A DNA stretch of 64,000 nt from Roseiarcus sp963836695 (GTDB lineage Bacteria > Pseudomonadota > Alphaproteobacteria > Rhizobiales > Beijerinckiaceae): assembly GCA_963836695.1 (NCBI GenBank), contig CAWIKX010000014.1, positions 62,001 through 126,000 on the forward strand, in the 5' to 3' direction. Shown piece after piece: positions 1-8,106 of the stretch. Made by a program: the position numbers and the translations under genes. The notes beneath the pieces are model-generated. The model saw nothing but the letters and a program-made list of their open reading frames with translations. It did no database searches and was not told the origin of the DNA. Numbering within the stretch: the first letter of the stretch is position 1; each line of letters starts with the position of its first letter.

Positions 1-63
1 CTTGAGGCGCGGCCGCCCTCGTCTCTCGGGCATCGCTCTCGGATCGGTCGGGATTCCGGCCAT
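1..63 (-). CDS. ftsI: FtsI (PBP3) N-terminus, partial
   Basis: Only the first 21 codons lie in the window; the frame stays open to the left edge. The ATG (61-63 on the minus strand) sits three bases after the ftsL stop. The peptide is short, basic and rich in Arg and Pro (it begins MAGIPTDP), as expected for the cytoplasmic tail of the septal transpeptidase. The assignment rests mainly on position: ftsI follows ftsL in the conserved mraZ-rsmH-ftsL-ftsI order. No catalytic motif can be seen in so short a piece. Confidence 0.5.
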   Translation of the reverse strand, partial: MAGIPTDPRAMPERRGRPRLK

Positions 64-66
64 CTC

Positions 67-447
67 TCACCTCACCGGCGGTGTCGAGACGGAGGCGGTG
101 ACGGCCGGGGTCGAATTGTCAGCGGTGAAGCCTAGCGATTCGAGCGTACGCCCGATCGAGTTGGTCTTGGGCTGGGCGTCAGGCAGCTCGTTGATGGTCG
201 CGATCTGGCTTAAGGCCAGGGGCTGCAGACCGAGCTTCGAGTTGGCGAGCGCCTGGACCCGGTCTGGCCGGGCGAGATGCGCATATTCCGCTCGCAGAAG
301 ATTGATCGCGTCCTTCTCCTTGGCGATGAGATGGCGCGTTTTCACCAATTGCTCGGAGGCGTAGATCGTTCGGTATTTGACGCCATAGACATACGCCGCC
401 GACCCGATCAGAGCAGCGATGGCGAACGCGTGCAGAATACGCCACAT
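67..447 (-). CDS. ftsL: Cell division protein FtsL
   Basis: A 126-residue bitopic protein. A short cytoplasmic start and one membrane segment (about residues 5-22, AFAIAALIGSAAYVYG) are followed by a periplasmic stretch with a leucine-zipper-like pattern and the region NSKLGLQPL, typical of alphaproteobacterial FtsL. FtsL joins FtsB and FtsQ in the septal complex and activates FtsW/FtsI. It starts seven bases after the rsmH stop and is followed at once by the ftsI start, so it is part of the division operon. FtsL proteins are poorly conserved, so the call relies on size, topology and position. Confidence 0.8.
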   Translation of the reverse strand: MWRILHAFAIAALIGSAAYVYGVKYRTIYASEQLVKTRHLIAKEKDAINLLRAEYAHLARPDRVQALANSKLGLQPLALSQIATINELPDAQPKTNSIGRTLESLGFTADNSTPAVTASVSTPPVR

Positions 448-453
448 CGAATC

Positions 454-1464
454 TCATCTCCCCCTTCGCGCCGGCAGTCGAGCCAGCAACTCAATTCCCT
501 CGTCCCGGCCGCGCGGCGGCGCGCCCAACCGCACCGCAAAGCGCAACTTGGCCGAACGCGAACGCGGGTTTGCGCGCGCCTCCGCTTCGCTCGGCTCGAT
601 CGGCTGTCCGCGCGGAGCCTCAAAGGTCGGCTCCGCCTGGGCCGGCTCGCCAGGCAGAAGACGCGAGGCGGCTCGTCCGCGGCCCGAACGGCCAGCGAGG
701 AACTGCTTGACGATCCGGTCCTCGAGCGAGTGGAACGTCACCACCGCGAGACGCCCGCCGGGCCTGAGCAGCCGCTCGGCGGCGCCAAGCCCGCGCACAA
801 GCTCTTGAAGTTCGTCGTTGACCGCGATGCGCAAAGCCTGGAAGGCGCGCGTCGCGGGATGGGTGAGCTCGCCATGCCGCGCCGGCGCGACCCGCGCGAT
901 GAGCCCGGCAAGCTCAAGCGTCGAGGTGAACGGCTTCGTCTCGCGGTCGGCGACGATGGCGCGCGCAATTCGGCGCGCCGCGCGCTCCTCGCCGAAATAA
1001 AACAGAATATCGGCGATCGTCGCCTCGTCTTCGTCGCGCAGGATGTCGGCGGCCGAACGGCCGGTTCTTCCCATGCGCATATCGAGGGGCGCGTCGAAGC
1101 GGAGCGAGAAGCCGCGCGCCGCTTCGTCGAACTGCATGGAGGACACCCCGATGTCGAGCGCGATCCCGTCCACCGCATCGACGCCGAGACGCCTCACGAC
1201 CTCGTCGAGCTCGCCAAAGCGCGCCTCAACAAGTTCCAACCGCCCCCCGGACGACGCAGCGAGTTCCGCGCCGGCGCGAATCGCCGAAGGGTCGCGATCG
1301 AGCGCAATCACGCGCGCGCCGCGTTCGAGAAGCGCGCGCGTATAGCCTCCCCCGCCGAACGTTCCATCGACATAAAGGCCATCGGCGCGAGGCTCGAGCG
1401 CCTCCATCGCCTCGTTGAGCAGGACCGGAATATGGCCGAGCCCGGCGGGCGCGGCGGGGCTCAT
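454..1464 (-). CDS. rsmH: 16S rRNA m4C1402 methyltransferase RsmH
   Basis: A 336-residue SAM-dependent enzyme that N4-methylates C1402 of 16S rRNA in the decoding centre. Family motifs are clear: HIPVLLNE near residue 11, the SAM loop DGTFGGGGY near 33, DIGVSSMQFD near 103, THPATRAFQALRI, VVTFHSLEDR and the closing NPRSRSAKLR. The frame is open far upstream, but the start is placed at the ATG that overlaps the mraZ stop by one base (TGATG). That gives the usual family length. It is the second gene of the mraZ operon. Confidence 0.97.
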   Translation of the reverse strand: MSPAAPAGLGHIPVLLNEAMEALEPRADGLYVDGTFGGGGYTRALLERGARVIALDRDPSAIRAGAELAASSGGRLELVEARFGELDEVVRRLGVDAVDGIALDIGVSSMQFDEAARGFSLRFDAPLDMRMGRTGRSAADILRDEDEATIADILFYFGEERAARRIARAIVADRETKPFTSTLELAGLIARVAPARHGELTHPATRAFQALRIAVNDELQELVRGLGAAERLLRPGGRLAVVTFHSLEDRIVKQFLAGRSGRGRAASRLLPGEPAQAEPTFEAPRGQPIEPSEAEARANPRSRSAKLRFAVRLGAPPRGRDEGIELLARLPARRGR

Positions 1465-1928
1465 CACGAGGCTCCCGGCGGCGCCTGCGCGTCGCGCTCC
1501 GCGCGCAAGCGCCGGACGCGCTCCCGCGCCTGATCGAGATGGCCCTGAAAGCGCGCCGGCTCCCAGATCTGGAACTTGTGACCCTGGCCAACGAATACCG
1601 CCTCGGCGCCGAGCCCCAACGCATTCCTGAGCCGTTCCTCGAAGAATACGCGGCCCTCCGCGTCCAGGCGCAGGACCTCGCTCATGCCGAGGAGCGCCGT
1701 CGCGAATGCATCGCGGGCCTGCGAATAGGGCGGCATCGTTTGAAGCAGCGAATCGATCTCGGCGATCAGCGCGTTGCCGCCGCAATCGAGCGCCGGCGCA
1801 TCCAGCGACGGATAGGCGTACACGCCGGCGAAGCCATCCTTCGCCAGCACCTGCCGGAACGAGGCCGGAATCGAGATCCGCCCCTTGGCGTCGAAGCGGT
1901 GGGTGAAATTCGAAAGAAATCGATCCAC
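1464..1928 (-). CDS. mraZ: Transcriptional regulator MraZ
   Basis: A 154-residue protein with two AbrB-like MraZ domains. Each carries the DxxxR-type signature: FDAKGRISIPASFR near residue 13 and LDAEGRVFFEERLR in the second half. MraZ is the first gene of the division/cell-wall cluster. It binds repeats upstream of its own gene and lowers transcription of the operon. The stop overlaps the rsmH start. About 85 bases upstream of the ATG lies a phased TGGG array that fits its known type of operator. Confidence 0.97.
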   Translation of the reverse strand: MDRFLSNFTHRFDAKGRISIPASFRQVLAKDGFAGVYAYPSLDAPALDCGGNALIAEIDSLLQTMPPYSQARDAFATALLGMSEVLRLDAEGRVFFEERLRNALGLGAEAVFVGQGHKFQIWEPARFQGHLDQARERVRRLRAERDAQAPPGAS

Positions 1929-2013
1929 CAGGCAGCCCTTCGGCGCGCGAGCAAGCCCGTCCCATCCGCGCTTTTGCGGTGCTAGACGACCGCGCCGGGG
2001 CGCAGTCGAGTGA

Positions 2014-2057
2014 CGGGACAGCGTGGGATAGCATGGGCCCCCATGGGTATCAATGGA
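2014..2057. promoter_or_regulatory. MraZ operator array, five 10-bp repeats
   Basis: On the plus strand CGGG, TGGG, TGGG, TGGG and TGGA occur at 2014, 2024, 2034, 2044 and 2054, exactly 10 bp apart. They lie 86-129 bp upstream of the mraZ start. E. coli MraZ is known to bind TGGGN direct repeats spaced by five bases, which is the same 10-bp period. The motifs read on the strand opposite to the mraZ message. Binding is inferred from motif and place. Confidence 0.7.
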
Positions 2058-2077
2058 TTAGGGACTCAAGGTTAATC

Positions 2078-2093
2078 TTCCGTTAGGACGGAA
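2078..2093. promoter_or_regulatory. Inverted repeat upstream of mraZ array
   Basis: TTCCGT and ACGGAA form perfect 6-bp arms around TAGG, 20 bp beyond the MraZ array. This could be an operator half-site pair for another regulator of the division operon. No protein can be assigned, and chance is not excluded. Confidence 0.3.
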
Positions 2094-2368
2094 CTTGTCT
2101 GCGCATTATTTGCCCGCCGCGCCCGTCTTGCGCGGGCCCCGACCCCAGCCCGCCAAGCACACGCGACCGCCGACCGCCAGGCCCGCCTTGGCTTCCGTAT
2201 GGTTAACGAACTGTGAGCGGCGTCACGGCGCTTCGGGGGCGGAGGGCTTACAACCTCCCCCGTGAACAGCATGATGATCTTCAACCGCCGATTTGCCTTT
2301 AACAATTCGTTACTTGCAATCGGGCAAAAAGGTCTCGATCATTCTGTGAAAAGCAGGGGTTCAAGGCG

Positions 2369-2449
2369 ATGGTCGTTGTCATGCTTTTTTGGGGCTTGAG
2401 CTTCGCCGCTCTCGGCTGGCTCGTCTTCAAAATCGCCGAGCGGATGTGA
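2369..2449 (+). CDS. Putative 26-aa single-TM microprotein
   Basis: ATG-TGA frame of 26 codons, nearly all one membrane segment (MVVVMLFWGLSFAALG, then W-L-V-F-K) ending in a short charged tail KIAERM. A weak AAGGCG precedes the ATG. It is followed 55 bases later by a second tiny membrane ORF on the same strand. The hydrophobic core, charged C-terminus and tandem layout argue for a real microprotein, but no family is recognised and expression is unproven. Confidence 0.4.
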   Translation: MVVVMLFWGLSFAALGWLVFKIAERM

Positions 2450-2504
2450 CGGAATAGCCCACTTCCGACTTTGGCCACGCAACCGAATTCAAGAGGAAAC
2501 TAAA

Positions 2505-2591
2505 GTGACGATCGTATTGGCCGGAGCCGCCGGCTGGCTCATTCTTCTACTCATGTGCGCTTACGCGAAAGGACGCGACCGGCGCTTTTAG
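2505..2591 (+). CDS. Putative 28-aa single-TM microprotein
   Basis: GTG-TAG frame of 28 codons with a clear ribosome site (AAGAGGAAAC) a few bases before the GTG. The product begins with a membrane segment (IVLAGAAGWLILLLMCAY) and ends with a strongly basic tail KGRDRRF. Size and layout recall KdpF-like or other accessory membrane peptides, but no neighbouring complex supports that. The last codons overlap the end of the convergent SRAP gene by four bases. Confidence 0.45.
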   Translation: MTIVLAGAAGWLILLLMCAYAKGRDRRF

Positions 2592-3178
2592 CCGACCTGC
2601 GCGACGGCGAGGCTGCCCGCAGGCAGCGCCTTCAGGATCGACTTAGCCGAGACCGAAGAATTGAGCCACGCGGCCCAATCCGCGCGATCGAGAATGGCGA
2701 TCTGCCGGTCGTGATAAGGCGCGATGTCGGGACCCGGGGGCATCGTCAGCATGGTGAAGGCCTCGCCGACTTGCTTATCGCTCCGCCAGATCCCGGCTAC
2801 ACAGAACCACGGCTCGCCGGCCTTGGTGAATAGCCATTTGTCCTTCCGCTTCTTCTTCTTGTCCTTGGGCTCGGTGAACTCGTAGAAGCCGTCAGCGGGA
2901 ATGAGGCATCGGCCCGAGGCGAATTCGCGGCCATCCGAACGGAAATTGTACACCGGCTTGCGGTTCGGCCCGGGCCAGCTCCAGCGCCGTTGCACGAGAT
3001 CGCCGGCCTCGCCCTCGCCGTCGACCGCGCGGACGATCGGCGCATTATCCGTGATCTTGATGTCCTCTCGCGCCTCGATGTTCGGCGTGCCCTCTGAAAA
3101 GCGGATTTTGATTCGCGTCTCGGAGAAGCCTTCGAAGAGCGAGGCTGCATCGGTCACCAGGCGATAGGCGTTGCACAT
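2588..3178 (-). CDS. SRAP domain protein (YedK/HMCES-like)
   Basis: A 196-residue SOS-response-associated peptidase family protein. The family forms a covalent thiazolidine link between Cys2 and abasic sites in single-stranded DNA. Cys2 (MCNAYR), the conserved Asn in YNFRSDGREF, the Glu in DGFYEF and the His in PYHDRQI are all present, so the active site looks complete. The initiator Met must be removed to expose Cys2. It is slightly shorter than E. coli YedK and stands alone, convergent with the microprotein ORF. Confidence 0.93.
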   Translation of the reverse strand: MCNAYRLVTDAASLFEGFSETRIKIRFSEGTPNIEAREDIKITDNAPIVRAVDGEGEAGDLVQRRWSWPGPNRKPVYNFRSDGREFASGRCLIPADGFYEFTEPKDKKKKRKDKWLFTKAGEPWFCVAGIWRSDKQVGEAFTMLTMPPGPDIAPYHDRQIAILDRADWAAWLNSSVSAKSILKALPAGSLAVAQVG

Positions 3179-3296
3179 AACGTCAGTCCCAGGAGAGGAT
3201 TCTTTAGCCTCCCATACACTGGCCGAGGCGTCAGTCGTATTCTAGCCTCTCGAGCGCCGTCCCTGCCCTCGCCGAACGCGTCCATCCGGAGAAAGT

Positions 3297-4001
3297 ATGA
3301 GTGAGCTGAGCGACATCATCGACGCCCTGAAGCCCGTGTCCACGGCCACGATCACGACCATCCTGCTCAAACATGGGTTGCGCCGGGTCTGGATGCGAGG
3401 AACGCGGCCAATTCGTCCGGGGCAGCCGCGCACGATCGGGCGAGCCTTCACCTTGCGCTTCATTCCGGCGCGCGAGGATCTCGCGACGCCGGCCTCCTGG
3501 TCCTCTCCGCGCTCGACGAGAGCGGCGATCGAGGAGGCGCCGCCCGGCTGTATCATGGTCGCCGACGCGATGGGCGTCACGGACGCCGGCATCTTCGGCG
3601 ACATCCTCTGCGCGAGGATCAAGCAGCGCGGCGTCGCCGGGCTCGTCACCGACGGAGTCGTGCGCGACATGGCGGGCGTTCTCAACACAGGCCTTTCCGT
3701 CTGGTGCCAAGGCGCCGCCGCTCCGCCCTCGGTCGCGGGACTCACCTTCGTCAATTGGCAGGAGCCCATCGGCTGCGGCGGCGTCGCCGTCTATCCGGAC
3801 GATCTTGTCGTGGTCGACGACGACGGCGCGGTGTTGATCCCAGCCGCTCTAATCGAGGACGTGGTTCGCGTCGGCCCCGAGCAGGAACGAATGGAGGGCT
3901 GGATCATGGATGAAGTCGCGAACGGAGCGAAGCTGCCGGGCCTCTATCCGCCGAACGAAGAAACCCTAAAACGGTACAAGGATTGGGCTTCCCGTCGCTA
4001 A
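3297..4001 (+). CDS. RraA-like / HMG aldolase family protein
   Basis: A 234-residue RraA-fold protein. The family includes RraA, which binds RNase E, and 4-hydroxy-4-methyl-2-oxoglutarate or oxaloacetate-type aldolases. The metal and substrate loop is recognisable as GDILCARIKQRGVAGLVTDG followed by VVRDMAGV, with the Arg-Asp pair used in catalysis. It has extra N- and C-terminal segments compared with E. coli RraA (161 aa), as in the catabolic branch. An 81-bp gap separates it from the following flavoprotein gene, so the two may be co-transcribed. Substrate unknown. Confidence 0.85.
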   Translation: MSELSDIIDALKPVSTATITTILLKHGLRRVWMRGTRPIRPGQPRTIGRAFTLRFIPAREDLATPASWSSPRSTRAAIEEAPPGCIMVADAMGVTDAGIFGDILCARIKQRGVAGLVTDGVVRDMAGVLNTGLSVWCQGAAAPPSVAGLTFVNWQEPIGCGGVAVYPDDLVVVDDDGAVLIPAALIEDVVRVGPEQERMEGWIMDEVANGAKLPGLYPPNEETLKRYKDWASRR

Positions 4002-4082
4002 GGCGGAGGAGGCCTCGCCTGTCGAGCGTCGCTTTGCGATAGATTGGCGCCACGCAAGATGGCGCGATATGAGGAAAACGTC

Positions 4083-5652
4083 ATGGCGCCGAGACTCAAA
4101 TTCTACGGCTGGGGGCATGAGGGCGAAGGCCTCGATGAGGCCGAACGTGAGCGCGTGTTCCGCTTCGCCGCCGAGAAGCTCAGCGTCGCGCAGAACGCAG
4201 CAGCCTCGCCGCCGCAAGCCTCCGAGATCACGCTGCGCGCGCCGCGCGTCTCGGCGCCCGCCTCTCTCGCTTCCGTTCTGACGCAAGACCCGCACGAACG
4301 GCTGCTGCACACTTACGGCAAATCTTACCCCGAGACCGTGCGCGCCTTCGCCCGCGATTTCGCCAACGCGCCGGACTACGTTGCGCTGCCGGAAACCGAA
4401 GCCGACATTGCCGCCGTGGTCGATTGGGCGAGCGGCGCAGGAATCGCCGTCGTTCCGTTCGGGGCCGGCTCGTCGGTGGTGGGCGGTGTCGAGCCGGTCG
4501 TCGGCGATGGCTTATGCGGGCGCCGTCAGCCTCGACATGCGGCGCTTGAACCGCGTGCTCGAAGTGGACCCGATTAGCCGCGCCGCGCGCATCCAGGCCG
4601 GCATCTTGGGCCCGGCGATCGAGGCGGCGTTGAAGCCACATGGCTTCGCCTTGCGCCACTATCCGCAGAGCTTCGAGTTCTCGACGCTCGGCGGCTGGAT
4701 CGCCACCCGCTCAGGCGGCCATTTCGCTACCCTCTACACGCACATCGACGATCTGGTCGAAAGCCTGCGCACGGTCACGCCTGCGGGAATCATGGAGTCG
4801 CGCCGCCTGCCTGGCTCCGGCGCGGGCCCTAGCCCCGATCGCATGATGATCGGCTCGGAGGGCGCGCTCGGCGTGATCACCGAAGCGTGGATGCGGCTCC
4901 AAGGGCGCCCTCGCTTTCGCGCCGACGCTGTGTTCGGCTTCCCCGATTTCTTCGCCGCCGCGCGAGCAGTGCGCGCAGCCTCGCAGGCGGGACTTTATCC
5001 GTCGAACCTGCGCGTCATCGACAACCACGAAGCGGGAGCCTACGGCGTCAACGCCTATGAGGAGAGCCTGCTGGTGCTCGCTTTCGAATCCGCCGACCAT
5101 CCGGTCGACGCCTGGATGGCGCGCGCGGTCGAGCTTATGGCTGACCACGGCGGGCGCCGTCATGTCGATGAGGCCGCGGGTCTCCGCTGGCGCACAGCCT
5201 TCATCCGCATGCCCTATGCGCGCGAGCTGACCGTGCCGATGGGAATCATCAACGACACGTTCGAGACCGCCATCACCTGGAATAAATTCGAGCCGTTTCA
5301 CGAGGCTGTGCGTCAAGCGACGGAAGACGCGCTGGTCGAAGCGACGGGCCGCAAGGGGACCGTCTCGGTGCGCTTCACCCACGTCTATCCGGATGGTCCG
5401 GCCGTCTACTACACCTTCAACGTGCGTGGCGATCCCGGCCGGCTCATCGATCAATGGCGGCATATCAAGACCCGCGCCTCCGACGCGCTGATCGCGGCCG
5501 GCGGAACGATCACCCATCATCATGCGGTTGGGCGCGACCACATGCCCTGGTATCGCGCGCAGCGTCCGGACCTCTTCGGCAAGGCGTTCGCCGCGGCGAA
5601 GAGCGCGCTTGACCCAGCCGGCATCATGAACCCCGGCGTACTGGTTCCGTGA
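4083..5652 (+). pseudogene. Alkyl-DHAP-synthase-like FAD oxidase, frameshifted
   Basis: The coding sequence matches the AGPS branch of FAD-binding-4 oxidases. It starts MAPRLKFYGWG (ribosome site GAGGAA upstream), has the FAD loop PFGAGSSVVGG near residue 128, GLYPSNLRVIDN in the middle, the flavin-binding HHHAVGRDHMPWYR near the end and the closing DPAGIMNPGVL. The frame breaks once near 4510. The first part runs into a stop at 4577, while the rest reads on from the next frame as YAGAVSLDMRRL to 5652. Removing one T restores one continuous protein of about 522 residues. It could be a pseudogene or a sequencing error. Confidence 0.85.
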
Positions 5653-5695
5653 GCGAGATTGAGCAGCGCGGCGACGATGCCGATGGGCGCCGCTG

Positions 5696-6160
5696 CTAGC
5701 CCCGCGGTAGACCGGCGCTTGGGAACGCGTCGGCGCGTTTCCAAATGATGACAACTGGGCCCCAGTCCGTGTCGGCGTCGAGATGCAAGACGTCGCCGTC
5801 GATTTGAAAACGGCGCACCTGATCGACGCCATAAAGATTGGGAAACCATGAGCCCTGCACGTGATGTACGACGGAGCGAGCGGAAACGTCGATCGTGAAG
5901 GTCCCGAAGTAACCGAAATAGTCCTTGAATGCGCGGGCTGCTTCATCGGGGCGCGCCGCCCGCCAGTCGCTAGACGCGAGCGGACGGACGTCTTTTCGCG
6001 CAAGCTGCGCGGCGACCCGGCCGTCAGCCGAGTAGATGATTTGGCCGATCGCATCGGCTCCAAGCGGAAAGGCCTTGCCTCCGTCGGGACGCCGCTCCGA
6101 CCACTCAACAAGCGTCCAAGCGCCGACAAGGCGGTCCATCAGTCGCTGTGCTTCGGTCAT
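5696..6160 (-). CDS. Lipocalin-like domain protein
   Basis: A 154-residue soluble protein starting MTEAQRLMDRLVGAWTLVEW, the typical opening of the Lipocalin_5 type barrel. It continues with paired strands (GQIIYSADGRVAAQL, HHVQGSWFPNLYG, LHLDADTDWGPVVII). No signal peptide is seen. Members bind small ligands or serve as partners in polyketide-like pathways; the ligand here is unknown. It is convergent with the flavoprotein gene and lies 80 bp from the end of the quinone oxidoreductase on the same strand. Confidence 0.8.
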   Translation of the reverse strand: MTEAQRLMDRLVGAWTLVEWSERRPDGGKAFPLGADAIGQIIYSADGRVAAQLARKDVRPLASSDWRAARPDEAARAFKDYFGYFGTFTIDVSARSVVHHVQGSWFPNLYGVDQVRRFQIDGDVLHLDADTDWGPVVIIWKRADAFPSAGLPRG

Positions 6161-6240
6161 AATTGGGGCGCCTCTTCATCCGTCAATCGTTGGCGTCTGC
6201 CGATCAATGGAGGCTCTCATACATGGCGACGGAGCGCACC

Positions 6241-7215
6241 TTATGGTTCGATGACCGCCGCTCCTATGATCTCGCGGCTTTCGAGATCACGATGCGCCTG
6301 CACGATGTCGTCAAGCGCATAGGTGCGGCTCGGACCAACGTCCAGAACGCCATCGCGGATGGCGGCGAACAGGTCGGCGGCGCTCGTCTCGAGCTCCTGT
6401 CGGCTCGCCGTATAGATGCGCCGCCCCGGCCAGGTAACATGCAGCGCCTTCGGCGCCAGGAGAAACGGATCGAAAGCTGGCGGGCTGCCCGACGCCTGGC
6501 CGAACGCCACCAGCGCGCCACGCGGCCGCAGCGCCTCGAGCGATTTCAGGAACGTATCGCGGCCGATGGAATCGAAGACCGCGGCCACCCCTTCACCCCC
6601 GGTTAGATCGCGCACGCGGGTTACGAAGTCCTCTTTCGTGTAGTCGATAACTTCAATGCAGCCGGCCTGCCGCGCGACCGCCGCTTTTGCCGCGCTCGAG
6701 ACCGTGCCGATGACGCGAACGCCGAGCGCCCGCGCCCATTGCGCGAACAGGAGTCCGACCCCACCCGCCGCGGCATGGAACAGAACCACGTCGTCGCGAT
6801 GGAGGGGCACGACTTCCTTCAGCAGCATGCGCGCAGTGACGCCACGTAGAAACGAGGCTGCGGCCTGCGCGTCGCTGATGCCCTCGGGGATGCGGACGAG
6901 ACGATCGGCCGGATAGATGCGCGCCGTGGCATAGGCGCCGAGCGGGCCGTCGGCATAAACGACCCGGTCGCCTATGGAGACATCGTTGACGCCCGGCCCC
7001 ACCGCCTCGACGACGCCCGCCCCTTCGTTGCCAAGCACCGCGGGAAGCGCGGGCGCTTGGAACGCGCCGCGCCTGAAGTACACCTCGACGAAGTTGAGGC
7101 CGATCGCCGTGTGCCGTATCAGCGCCTGCCCCGGCCCCGCCGTCGGCGTCTCAACGCGTTCGATTTTCAAGACCTCGGGCGGGCCATATTCGTGAATGCG
7201 CACTGCGCGTTCCAT
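6241..7215 (-). CDS. Quinone oxidoreductase, zinc-free MDR family
   Basis: A 324-residue NADPH:quinone reductase-like protein. It has the GroES-like half with VLGNEGAGVVEAVGPGV, then a Rossmann half with the AAAGGVG nucleotide loop near residue 149. No zinc-ligand cysteine pattern is seen, which places it in the QOR branch. It reduces quinones or alpha,beta-unsaturated carbonyls in the cytosol. A paralogue of the same subfamily lies at 21645-22616. It stands alone; no regulator is adjacent. Confidence 0.92.
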   Translation of the reverse strand: MERAVRIHEYGPPEVLKIERVETPTAGPGQALIRHTAIGLNFVEVYFRRGAFQAPALPAVLGNEGAGVVEAVGPGVNDVSIGDRVVYADGPLGAYATARIYPADRLVRIPEGISDAQAAASFLRGVTARMLLKEVVPLHRDDVVLFHAAAGGVGLLFAQWARALGVRVIGTVSSAAKAAVARQAGCIEVIDYTKEDFVTRVRDLTGGEGVAAVFDSIGRDTFLKSLEALRPRGALVAFGQASGSPPAFDPFLLAPKALHVTWPGRRIYTASRQELETSAADLFAAIRDGVLDVGPSRTYALDDIVQAHRDLESREIIGAAVIEP

Positions 7216-7343
7216 CTGATCACGCTCCAGCGAGCTTGCTTGTGCAGGCGAGGGCGAATTGTGAGCGCCGGTTCAGAACCGTTGAAAACGTTATGCTCGT
7301 TGACGGCGCCGCCAGTCCAGGTTTCTGCGGTCAAGTTCCTTGG

Positions 7344-7595
7344 TCAAAGTTGCGAGCGATCCACCTCAACGACAATGAGACCTTCCTCGCAATCAGTCTC
7401 CGGAACTGGGGTGTCGAGCGCCCTCTTGACGAATTCGACGGAGTCAATTGCCGCTCCCACTTGAGCGCGAAACTGGTCGATCGCTTCCTTCATCGATGGC
7501 GGTAGGTCTCCCCACCAGTCGATGACGCGACTCATCGCCTCTTCGACGGTGAGGACCATCTGCTCCATTACGACTTCCCTATAGATCCTCGCCAT
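7344..7595 (-). CDS. Hypothetical protein, 83 aa
   Basis: A small acidic protein (MARIYREVVMEQMVLTVEEA...), predicted mostly helical, with a Trp-rich patch VIDWWGDLPPSMKEAIDQF. The start is set at the ATG at 7595 because a GGAGG lies eight bases upstream; a longer frame reaching 7625 lacks such a site. No family is recognised. It sits between a quinone oxidoreductase and a cupin gene, all on the minus strand but separated by 60-130 bp. Confidence 0.55.
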   Translation of the reverse strand: MARIYREVVMEQMVLTVEEAMSRVIDWWGDLPPSMKEAIDQFRAQVGAAIDSVEFVKRALDTPVPETDCEEGLIVVEVDRSQL

Positions 7596-7654
7596 AGCGC
7601 CGTCCTCCTTCTTCCGCCTGAGCATTCCTCACGGCCCTTCAACAAGGGCGCAAT

Positions 7655-8065
7655 TCATTCGGCAGGCAACACAGCGTCCACACCCTTTTTCTTCAACATG
7701 ACCACAACGAACTTCGCCGGCTTGGTCGCGCTCGCGTTACGCCCGACCGTGTGCACATCGTCGGGCCCTTCGTAGAAAGTTTGCCCAGGAGTCAGTGTGA
7801 CCTCCTTGCCGCCTCTGACCTGCTCGACGATTGTCCCCTCGAGCACGTAGACGAAAGCGTAGGCATCGTGCCGGTGAACGTGCTCCACAGTGCCTGGGGG
7901 ATATTCGACTGTGAGCATCACCATTTCCTTGCCGGGCACGTCAGCAAGATCCTTTTGCATGACGGGGACGACAACTGGCTGCGGCGGCGCGGCTCGCGCG
8001 CTCGGCGTGAGCTGCACGCCCAATGCAATAACAAGCGTCGTTCCAAGAATTCGAAAGGGTGACAT
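7655..8065 (-). CDS. Secreted cupin-domain protein
   Basis: A 136-residue protein with an N-terminal signal peptide (MSPFRILGTTLVIALGVQL, cleavage after SARA). One cupin barrel follows, with metal-ligand pattern HVHRHD, a Tyr-rich strand AYAFVYVLEG and the second motif PDDVHTVGRN. A single periplasmic cupin of this size is often a metal-bound sensor or dioxygenase-like protein; the substrate cannot be read. It is 41 bp from the preceding NmrA-like gene on the same strand, so the two may form a small operon. Confidence 0.85.
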   Translation of the reverse strand: MSPFRILGTTLVIALGVQLTPSARAAPPQPVVVPVMQKDLADVPGKEMVMLTVEYPPGTVEHVHRHDAYAFVYVLEGTIVEQVRGGKEVTLTPGQTFYEGPDDVHTVGRNASATKPAKFVVVMLKKKGVDAVLPAE

Positions 8066-8106
8066 GGTTGTCTCCGCTCGTGATAAGAGAGAGATGGAAT
8101 TCAGGA

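Noticed and set aside
277..1533. 418-codon plus-strand frame over ftsL, rsmH and mraZ
   Set aside because: Antisense to three well-supported genes; Arg-rich shadow.
4083..5652. Programmed frameshifting in the FAD oxidase
   Set aside because: No slippery heptamer or downstream structure at 4510; a single-base indel is simpler.
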